From assembly GCF_963678635.1 (NCBI RefSeq), contig NC_087066.1, positions 26,503,453 to 26,567,452 on the forward strand: DNA of 64,000 nucleotides, given 5' to 3'. Origin of the DNA: Symsagittifera roscoffensis (Eukaryota; Xenacoelomorpha; Acoela; Convolutidae). The translations under genes and the position numbers were made by a program. Positions 57,012 through 64,000 of the stretch are shown here, one piece after another. The first letter of the stretch is position 1. Each line of letters begins with the position of its first letter. The notes under the pieces were generated by a model. The model was given only the letters and a program-made list of their open reading frames with translations, was not told the DNA's origin and searched no databases.

Positions 57012-58620
57012 CCCATCCGGGTTTTACAGAGTTTTTTAGAATAGTTCTTCTGCAATTCGAAGGATGGATGATGGACGTTTGTTTTTGGCGAACATCATAA
57101 TTTTCTTCCGTCTCCTCTTTTGTTAGGAGAGTTCCAGGAAGCTGGAGTTAGAGACATAAGACGTTGTGTCTTCTAGTGACAACGACTACGTCTTTGCAAC
57201 AAACTCAAATCTGATTTCAGAATGGTTTGCTATGTCAGGTTTTTCTGTTCTGCGTGGAGAACTTCTTTTGTGTATGATCTAGTTTGGGAATGGCGTGGAG
57301 ATTGTGCGTGGAGGGGATGCCTGGTTACTCGGATCTGTACGTATACTTGAACATCGAGGTGGTCATTGGTCTAGTTCAATGAAGTCCTTTTCTGCGAGGT
57401 CAAGTCGTACTCTAAATCCTTTGAGTTGTGATTGTGAGCGGCATATCGATTGTAGTTGGTCATTCTCTCTCGAGTGTAGTGGGGTCGTCTTGTCTTTTGA
57501 TGTTCGTCCTTGGTGTTGTATTCTGATCTATGTATTGCATCATGTGATTTTACATTTTATAAAACTTTTATTAGTTTAATATTTTTTAATAATGATTTTA
57601 GTTAGTTGTTTTCATAAAAGCTTTTTGTTTTAGTTCGGTTATTTTGAAGAGTTACTCACACTTGAGTAGCTCTTATTAAAAATAGTGGTGTGGTCACAAA
57701 GCGTGGATGTAGCGCGGTGGGTTAGGCCGGCTATAGAGCATGCTCAGGACGTCCTTCCTGGTGGGTTAGGCCAGGAGTGGGAGTATGATTTCATGCGGTT
57801 TTTGTGAGGGGTCCTGTTATGTGACAACGTTTTATGTTGAGTTTGTTGTGGTCTTACTTATGTTTTGTTGGTTGTGTCCTTTTTTCAAAAATCAAATTGT
57901 TTGTGGTATGGGTTTGTCTTTCGACTTTTTTGTGTTTTATTATTTCTTTCTTAGACTTTATAATAGTCTTCAAAAGAATAAATTATCCAGTTTTAAACTG
58001 GGTTAATCCGGTTTGGGTACCGTTGGTTTCTTTTTCTAAGTCATGCTGTTATTCTATGATTTGTGGTATTTAGTAAGCTGCGTTGGTTAGTTTTGTTTAG
58101 TATATGATTCCTTTCCAACCGGGTTAAAGGAAAGTTTGAAACATGTTATTATATGTTAGAGTTGTTGAGTGTGAAAACTTGAAACTGAAATTCATTATTT
58201 TAAACAATTCTTCGTGGGCGAGCTGTGCGAGTGTGGATAGAATTTCTGTGCGAATGAATGAAAATATCAAAAGGTTAGTACTGCATTTGCATTTATTTAA
58301 TTTACTACATAGAATTTAGAAATTTACTGCTAGTCATGGGGGAATATTAATATACAAATTTTCATCATAATTAGATTTACTGCTTGTGGGGGAAAATTTT
58401 AGAAATGAATTTACTGCATTGGTATTAAATTTATAAATTTATAAGTGTAAGAGATTAATAGAATTTTTGAAATCTGTTTGATGAAATTTGCGATTTTTAT
58501 TTGTCTTTTGTGGTTTTTGTAGGTGATCGTCGGATGAAGGCTAAAAATCTAAGGAAAACATGAATAAAGAATGGTGAGTTTTTAATACTGTAATTAGTTA
58601 GTAATATTTACTTAATTCAT
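57012..58620 (-). other. 3' region of copy 2
   Basis: It aligns with 35,885-37,398 of copy 1. It includes the predicted intron acceptor (about 58,541-58,550) next to the donor ACTTAC complement at 58,621-58,626. The + strand frames at 57,295-57,579 and 57,785-58,073 are antisense. Confidence 0.5.
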
Positions 58621-58629
58621 ACTTACCTG

Positions 58630-60311
58630 TTAGTCGTCGGGGAAAAAACCGTGGGGGAAGATGTCGTGAATTAGTTCTGAAGTTGTTAGTAGTTTAGCTA
58701 AGATGCGGATGATATTTTTAGTCTGAAGCAGTGGCCAAAGCAATTGAAGTGCCTTAATAGTGGTTAGTTCTTCAGTGCCTACTGCAAACTCATAAGGTGT
58801 GTTTTGGATTAAGTTATATAATTTGTGATTAAATTTAGTGTTGTGGATGAATTCTAAAATTGGGATTTCTATAGGTTGTACAAACTCGTGCGGGATAAGG
58901 AAGGGTCGGGATTCTTCGGCGTTGAAGGTCTTGGTGATGGGACAGAAGATGTACATTTGGGTTATGGGGTCATAATTACGAAGAATACCATGGAGGTTAG
59001 TGTCTTTAATACAATATGTGAAATTTAGGAAAAATGGTGAAGTGTATTTGGAATTAATGAATTGAAAACGATGGTGTGGTTGTCTAGAAGGTGTGTGTAG
59101 ATCAAAGTGATTTTGGATGAAGCGATAATAACTATATGTGTGGGTTTGTTTAGTGCGCAACATAATATCGTGTGAGCAGTGTAAATCTCTTTCGTGTGGT
59201 GCAAGAAAATGGAAGGTTAGTGAAAATATTTGGAAGCGTTCTTTAAAACTTTCGTATGCTTGTGTGTCTGTTAGTGCTTCTGAAATAATGTGATCAAACT
59301 TTCGGTCGAAGATGTTTAGTGTGAATGTATATGGTGTCTTGATGAAAAATTTCTCGGTAAAAATTTCTCTGGATTAGCGAAGCGATCGTCGTCTAAGAAT
59401 TGATCTTGGTTAGCTCTGATGATGTTATGATCATAGTATTCGAGTGTATATTCGTTAGCTCTAGGTGCAGTGTGTGTTTTTAGTGATTTTTTATATCCAA
59501 CGTAAGTAAATTGTCTAGGTGTTAGTGGTGTAGTGAGTCGATATAGCATGTCCGTATTTCGTTCTATATCAATGTGAGTGTTAGATAAAGGTAAGCAAAG
59601 AGGGTTAGTGAAATGATAATATGAGGTCCAAGAGAGAGTAGGCATTAAAACGTATTCATCTACGAAGTTGCGTGTTTCGTTAGTGTCGTGGGGGGTGTTT
59701 AAGGTGTATTGTGGGAATGAGGGTAAGGTGATGGCTAAAAATTCTTTTGTGTTAGTATGCTTGGGGTGGTTGATGTATTCACGGACTGTTCCTGGTTTTG
59801 CTGGGAAAGGATGGTTGGGGAACTTTCTTTTAAAAGTGCGGTAAGCTCTATTAGTGTTGAGTGAAGATTCAGTTGATGTGGATGATGGTGCTAATGATTC
59901 AGTATAAGTTGAAGAGGGTGTAGGGGTAGGGGGGTTGGATGAATTTATTGTGGAAGAGATTTGGTTTATGGTTGGGGTATTAAGGTGGTAGGGTTGTTGT
60001 TGAAGGGTAATAAAATTATCTAGCTCTGGGGAGATTCGGGGGGTGTCTGGAGAATGAGATGATTGGTCAGAATGGTATGAGGAATAGGTTGGGGTAACTT
60101 GGGAAGCATAAGAGGGTGTGGGAGTAATTGGGTCAGGGTTATTGGATAATATGGGTTGAAAAGGGGGTTGAGAAAAATTAGAAGAGTTATGAAAATTATT
60201 GGATGGGGATGGTTCTGAGTCGGCGAATTCATCGGGGGTTTCAATATTCGGGTTATTTAGCTGTGAGATGGAGTATAAAACTGAGATGTGTGAATTAGTG
60301 TCGGAATTCAT
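58630..60311 (-). pseudogene. ORFY (copy 2), conserved accessory gene after env, one frameshift
   Basis: From ATG 60,311 the frame runs about 320 codons. It changes frame near 59,360 and remains open to the stop at 58,630-58,632, about 560 codons in all. Residues 1-170 are Ser/Thr/Pro/Asn-rich and probably disordered. The rest looks folded, with aromatic-rich blocks (FPQYTLNTPHDTN, FTYVGYKKSLKT, LTFHFLAPHERDLHCSHD). There is no signal peptide, transmembrane helix or known motif. It is conserved at protein level with copy 1, so it was under selection in the family. It starts 125 bp after env; an alternative start is the ATG overlapping the env stop. The role is unknown; an internal virion or regulatory protein is conceivable. 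Confidence 0.65.
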
Positions 60312-60435
60312 GCCTGATGTTACATTACTAGATGGGAAATCGTGTGGCGGAAAAGCAAAAAGTGGTATTATTGGGATTGGAGAGGTAAGATTGGTTGGGT
60401 GGGAATTTGATCGGTGTAGTGATCAAGTTGGCGGC

Positions 60436-63054
60436 TCATCGTGGGCTAAAAAAATGATTATTTTGAGACTGAAAAGCGGTGGTATGGGGTTGTTCAATAA
60501 TTTGTTCATAAGTATTATCATCTTGTGACTGGTGTGTCATTATATGTTGAATGGGACTTTGTGATGTGGTGAGTCGAAAATTTGGATTATGTGTGATAGC
60601 TAAATTTCGAAAATTTCGTGGGACTAGGGATAGTGGGTGGTTATTTGGTAGGGGTGGTAATTGTGGTGCCGTTGGCGTTATGTCTACATTGTTATGTTCT
60701 TCGTCGTATGTATTTTGTCGTGTTGTTATTTTTGTGTTATATTCTTTTATTTGTGCGTCTAAAAGAATTTTGTTTATAGATGTAGAAAAGATTCCAAAAA
60801 ATCCTGCAAATAGTATGCGTGCTACACTTGCTTGTCTGTTTACTTGTGTGTGTATAGCACATGTGTTGTAGATTCCTTTTAAAAGTGAGAAAAGAAATCC
60901 AATAAAGTTAAACATTGCGTATAAAATAGTCAATTTTTCTAAGATGTAGTAGGGCCATCCTAGAAAATCGAGGATCTCATTTTTGAGTGTAACAAAGCTA
61001 AAAATGTTAATTGGTGATATATCTTGGGGACGGTATTTTTCACCGTTTAGATATATATAATCTTTAATGTCTTTAAAATATCCGCTATAGTCTTGCGTGT
61101 AGATATCGGCAAATCCTGCGGTTTCTGCAAGTTTGCGTAAATTTTGGTCTATTGATTGTCTTTGTATAGTGTCCATTTGTGTTAATAATTCTTGGAATTG
61201 TTGTGTTCTAATGTGATGTTGAATATCTGATTTTGAATAGATTCCTATTGATTGTAAGTCTATATTTGGGTTTCGAGCAATAGCGCGAATGCTTTCTGGT
61301 GAAAATTTTTTGAGTGATTGCATTAATGTGGGATATGGTGTGAGAAGATAATATTTATTTTCATCAGGGTTTAGTTGTACTACATTGTGGCTGTTTTCTG
61401 ATCCACATGGGACTGCGGTATCCCAGAAATAGGTTCTTCGTGAAAGTGTATCCACGAAATGTACTTTATTCTTATAAAAGATAGGGATTCTTTTATAACA
61501 TCGTTTATCTTCAAAAACGTATAGTGGTGATACTTTTTTAGTACAAGTATAAAACCATAAGATGTTTCCTTCATAGTCTAAAAAATTTGATCTATTTCCA
61601 GATAATAAGTATCCTGCATAGGGTATTTTTAATACTGCTAGTGCAAGTGATTGTAATATTTGTGTTCGTTCTAATTCGCATAATTGGTGTAGTGTTTCTA
61701 ATTCGGAGAGTGACATTTCTTGAAAAATTCGGCTAATTGTATAATCTAGTTTCATATCTAAATGAATATCATAGTGGATATTACCGAAATATGTAGTGTT
61801 CATTAGTGATAATTCTTGTAAGCGTGTGCTTCTGGTGTCCTGAGGTTTTAGATGTCCACCAGGTTGTCCGTTGCTTTTTTGAAAATTAACTGGTATATAG
61901 GATGTTCCTTCGTTTAAAGGATGACCTGTGGCATATGGGTCGATTTTTATTTTTCCAGTGGTCATGTCGAATCCTTTTTCGTATTCAACTAATATTTCAG
62001 AGTATTGTGTTCTGTGAAGTGGATTCCTGTATTTACATGCAAGTTCTGTTTCTTGATATATTTGAAAACGTGTCAATTTGTTTTCTATATTGTCTATGTT
62101 TCTAAAATTAGAACTTAGTTTTCGTGATGGATGGACTTGTTCATATGGAATTGATTGTATAAAATATTTTTCGTGAAATTTTATCATACGAGCGTGTATT
62201 TTTGCTACTTGAAATGTTGTACATGTATCTTCGGGGAACCAAACAATTGTTGCTTGTGTTCTCGTTGTAGGGTCGCAATAACCTTGATCATTTTTACAAG
62301 GTAATCGGATTCCTTGATAGATCATTGTATTATCTGATAAATCTCGTGTTAGTTGTATTTTTTCGAGTTGTATTTTCCAATCGAAAAACATTATTTCTTG
62401 GTATCCTTTATTTTTTGTGTCTGCTTTGCAGTTTGATGGGTCATTTATACCAATGTGTGGTATCCAATGTTTGTCGTGTAGGTCATAGGTTAATCGTCCG
62501 TGTGCGCCGTTATACGGGTATTTTTCGTCTAGTTTTATATGTCCTTGGTGTCTTTCAAGTTGTGATTGATGTACAGAGTCTGAAAAAACTTGAAAATTAA
62601 CTAATTTTCTTTGGGAGTTTTTATTTTGTGTGATGTTTAGTCTAAGTAATTCATTTTTACAATCGTCGGGATTGAGATGTAAAAGACGTTCTATATTACT
62701 TTGATAGAATGATTCATGGTCAAGTCGGTTTTTGTTTCCGTTCGAGACTTGTGAACAATGTACTTTCTTTTCGGAAAATGTTGCTGTGAATTTATAACCT
62801 GTAACTGTTGTTGCTCGGGCTTTTGAATAGAGTGTTGCTATTACATCTGTGGTTTCTATAGCTTGTGGTTCTGTTTCACATTGTGATACTTGATTTATTG
62901 CATATTTGTGTAGTGTTTTTTGTTCATTTTCTTCACAATCGTAATGTGTTACTAATAAATCTTGTGGTCCTGTACGAGGAGAAGGGTTTATGTTTTGATC
63001 TGAGATTACTAGAAAAGGGAGTTGGAGAAAAATTAATAATTTTAGAATATACAT
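60436..63054 (-). CDS. env: Env-like class III glycoprotein, intact (chuvirus-like)
   Basis: 872 codons from ATG 63,054. A signal peptide (residues 1 to about 18) leads a Cys-containing ectodomain. Cysteines lie near 40, 59, 100, 132, 209, 253, 260, 278, 340, 459, 504, 519 and 550, including the GYCDPTTRT and CYKRIPI motifs and a PCG at about 550. A hydrophobic anchor lies at about 700-733, with a second hydrophobic patch shortly after, followed by a long polar, Pro-rich tail. The layout and the C-Y-IP / TR / PC pattern recall glycoproteins of chuviruses and related mononegavirus-like agents. Env genes of negative-strand-virus origin are known in LTR elements. The assignment is by recalled motifs. 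It would mediate membrane fusion in a retrovirus-like particle. Its start overlaps the end of ORFX and its stop lies in ATGA. Confidence 0.78.
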   Translation of the reverse strand: MYILKLLIFLQLPFLVISDQNINPSPRTGPQDLLVTHYDCEENEQKTLHKYAINQVSQCETEPQAIETTDVIATLYSKARATTVTGYKFTATFSEKKVHCSQVSNGNKNRLDHESFYQSNIERLLHLNPDDCKNELLRLNITQNKNSQRKLVNFQVFSDSVHQSQLERHQGHIKLDEKYPYNGAHGRLTYDLHDKHWIPHIGINDPSNCKADTKNKGYQEIMFFDWKIQLEKIQLTRDLSDNTMIYQGIRLPCKNDQGYCDPTTRTQATIVWFPEDTCTTFQVAKIHARMIKFHEKYFIQSIPYEQVHPSRKLSSNFRNIDNIENKLTRFQIYQETELACKYRNPLHRTQYSEILVEYEKGFDMTTGKIKIDPYATGHPLNEGTSYIPVNFQKSNGQPGGHLKPQDTRSTRLQELSLMNTTYFGNIHYDIHLDMKLDYTISRIFQEMSLSELETLHQLCELERTQILQSLALAVLKIPYAGYLLSGNRSNFLDYEGNILWFYTCTKKVSPLYVFEDKRCYKRIPIFYKNKVHFVDTLSRRTYFWDTAVPCGSENSHNVVQLNPDENKYYLLTPYPTLMQSLKKFSPESIRAIARNPNIDLQSIGIYSKSDIQHHIRTQQFQELLTQMDTIQRQSIDQNLRKLAETAGFADIYTQDYSGYFKDIKDYIYLNGEKYRPQDISPINIFSFVTLKNEILDFLGWPYYILEKLTILYAMFNFIGFLFSLLKGIYNTCAIHTQVNRQASVARILFAGFFGIFSTSINKILLDAQIKEYNTKITTRQNTYDEEHNNVDITPTAPQLPPLPNNHPLSLVPRNFRNLAITHNPNFRLTTSQSPIQHIMTHQSQDDNTYEQIIEQPHTTAFQSQNNHFFSPR

Positions 63055-64000
63055 GTGTATGATAATCCTGAGTATGGATTATAAAATGTAATGTAGCCAA
63101 TTGTGTTTTTGGTATATCTGTCGTATTTGTATATTACTTCAGTAGTTATAAACGGTGGTGGTAGTGATTGAGCTGTTATGTTAGGTGGGTTTAATGGGTA
63201 GGGATGTTGGGTAATATTATTTAACTTAACTGTGATTTCAAACTTTAATTGTAAACTGTTTTGTTGGAGTATTTGAATATTGTGATCACGGATATCGTTG
63301 TGAATATCTTGGCGATATTGTAATCTATTAAGTGCCCAGTTATGAAGGCGGTTACTTTCTTGATGTTGTCCAAATAGTGGTGGAGGTGCTGTGAATGTAT
63401 TCCAATCTAGTCTTAAAGGAATATTTATTGATGATTGTTCTCGATATCTGGCGTCGAGATTATTTGGAAAGGTTAAGTTAAAGGGTGGTGGTGAAAACTG
63501 GCTTATTGATGGTGTTGATGGTAGTGATAATGTTTCTGGTAGTGATGAGGATGTTGTTGTATCCGTAGAAATATCTATGGGGTCATTGACTAAATTTGGT
63601 TCACCTTGTGTAAATGAATGTGTAGTCCAATATGGTAGTCGTGATGCCTGGTTTGGGGGGTTAAAGGGATTTTCACGTATTTGCTCAGATGTTGGTGTTG
63701 AACCTAAGTAATCTGATGGTAGGCTTGAGGTGCTACGTTGTGAAAGAAGCGTAGGGGTTTCTGGTAATATACCAATGGGGTTTTCTGGAGTGTTTTGTGA
63801 TGGGGATTGAGGTATATCAAAATGAACTCGGGGAGTTTGAAGATTTCTGTTTCGTCGAGGATGTATAATTTGTCTATTTATTTCGACTGTATTTTGGTTT
63901 TGACTAGAATTTCTTATTCTACTTAGTTCTTGTGGTAGTGTTGGGTATAGGTTATATGTTGGTTCGCTTAAAGGTGCTTGTCGTTGGACTGGTTCTAGTG
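63042..64000 (-). CDS. ORFX (copy 2), open, cut by window edge
   Basis: An uninterrupted frame of about 320 codons from the window edge to a stop at 63,042-63,044, inside the first codons of env in another frame. The overlap of 13 bp suggests coupled translation or a shared subgenomic mRNA. The N-terminal part is rich in Pro, Ser, Thr and Gln. The C-terminal 120 residues are more complex (LDWNTFTAPPPLFGQH, NRLHNWALNRLQYRQDI, then a segment rich in Ile/Asn/Pro). There is no membrane helix and no recognised family. Copy 1 has the same protein with several breaks. The true start is outside the window. Confidence 0.65.
   Translation of the reverse strand, partial: LEPVQRQAPLSEPTYNLYPTLPQELSRIRNSSQNQNTVEINRQIIHPRRNRNLQTPRVHFDIPQSPSQNTPENPIGILPETPTLLSQRSTSSLPSDYLGSTPTSEQIRENPFNPPNQASRLPYWTTHSFTQGEPNLVNDPIDISTDTTTSSSLPETLSLPSTPSISQFSPPPFNLTFPNNLDARYREQSSINIPLRLDWNTFTAPPPLFGQHQESNRLHNWALNRLQYRQDIHNDIRDHNIQILQQNSLQLKFEITVKLNNITQHPYPLNPPNITAQSLPPPFITTEVIYKYDRYTKNTIGYITFYNPYSGLSYTCIF

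Larger units (their letters stand above)
56604..64000 (-). mobile_element. Second copy of the giant env-bearing retroelement, 3' part (copy 2)
   Basis: On the - strand, reading from the window edge: ORFX (partial), env (intact), ORFY (one frameshift), 3' region, then a complete LTR at 56,604-57,011. Gene order and spacing match copy 1 at 30.3-37.8 kb. The rest of the element (5' LTR, gag, pol) lies beyond 64,000. Its coding region is far better preserved than copy 1. The two copies face each other tail to tail. Confidence 0.9.

Noticed and set aside
57295-58073. + strand frames of 73-94 codons, conserved antisense in copy 1
   Set aside because: They are antisense to the retroelement, with no start context or domain. 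Conservation follows from the family sequence.
1-64000. CRISPR arrays, operons, rRNA or tRNA genes
   Set aside because: The tandem arrays lack unique spacers of constant length, and no rRNA or convincing tRNA was seen. The window is eukaryotic.

Overview
The window is AT-rich animal DNA. It has few genes, many repeats and no prokaryotic gene packing. Two loci encode seven-transmembrane receptors. A multi-exon class-A GPCR lies on the + strand (about 41.7-49.7 kb), and a lone first exon of a related receptor lies on the - strand (2.58-2.87 kb). The intron-rich receptor family and the mobile-element content suggest a repeat-rich invertebrate, perhaps a nematode. That assignment is inference and I hold it weakly.

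Layout. (1) 1-19.35 kb is a repeat landscape. It holds many copies of a Helentron-like non-autonomous element (all in one orientation), several hAT-type MITEs with 8-bp target duplications (two of them nested inside Helentron-like copies), two large fold-back palindromes, a CA microsatellite, a decayed non-LTR reverse transcriptase, and a diverged orphan fragment of an env-like gene (8.4-9.0 kb). (2) 19,358-37,808 is a complete 18.45-kb LTR retroelement on the + strand, with 410-bp LTRs, 4-bp target duplication ATTA, a candidate primer-binding site, several ORFs before gag, gag with a CCHC knuckle, protease, RT remnant, RNase H, integrase, a Pro/Ser-rich ORF (called ORFX here), an env-like gene and a further ORF (called ORFY here). 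Nearly every ORF is broken and the RT core is deleted, yet the LTRs differ at only 5 of 410 sites. (3) 37.8-41.6 kb is satellite-like repeats plus a TATG microsatellite. (4) 41.75-49.73 kb is the GPCR gene, with transposons in its first intron. (5) 49.7-56.6 kb is repeats and one doubtful gene. (6) 56,604-64,000 is the 3' part of a second copy of the giant retroelement, on the - strand. Its ORFX (cut by the window edge) and its 872-codon env are intact; its ORFY has a single frameshift.

The most notable system is this giant Ty3-like retroelement with a conserved ORFX-env-ORFY cassette. ORFX overlaps env, the env stop sits in an ATGA, and ORFY ends a few bases before a conserved splice donor. 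The envelope resembles class III glycoproteins of chuvirus-type negative-strand RNA viruses (judged from memory of motifs, not by a search). ORFX and ORFY are unrecognised. The better preserved copy on the - strand shows that the cassette was kept as protein-coding sequence.
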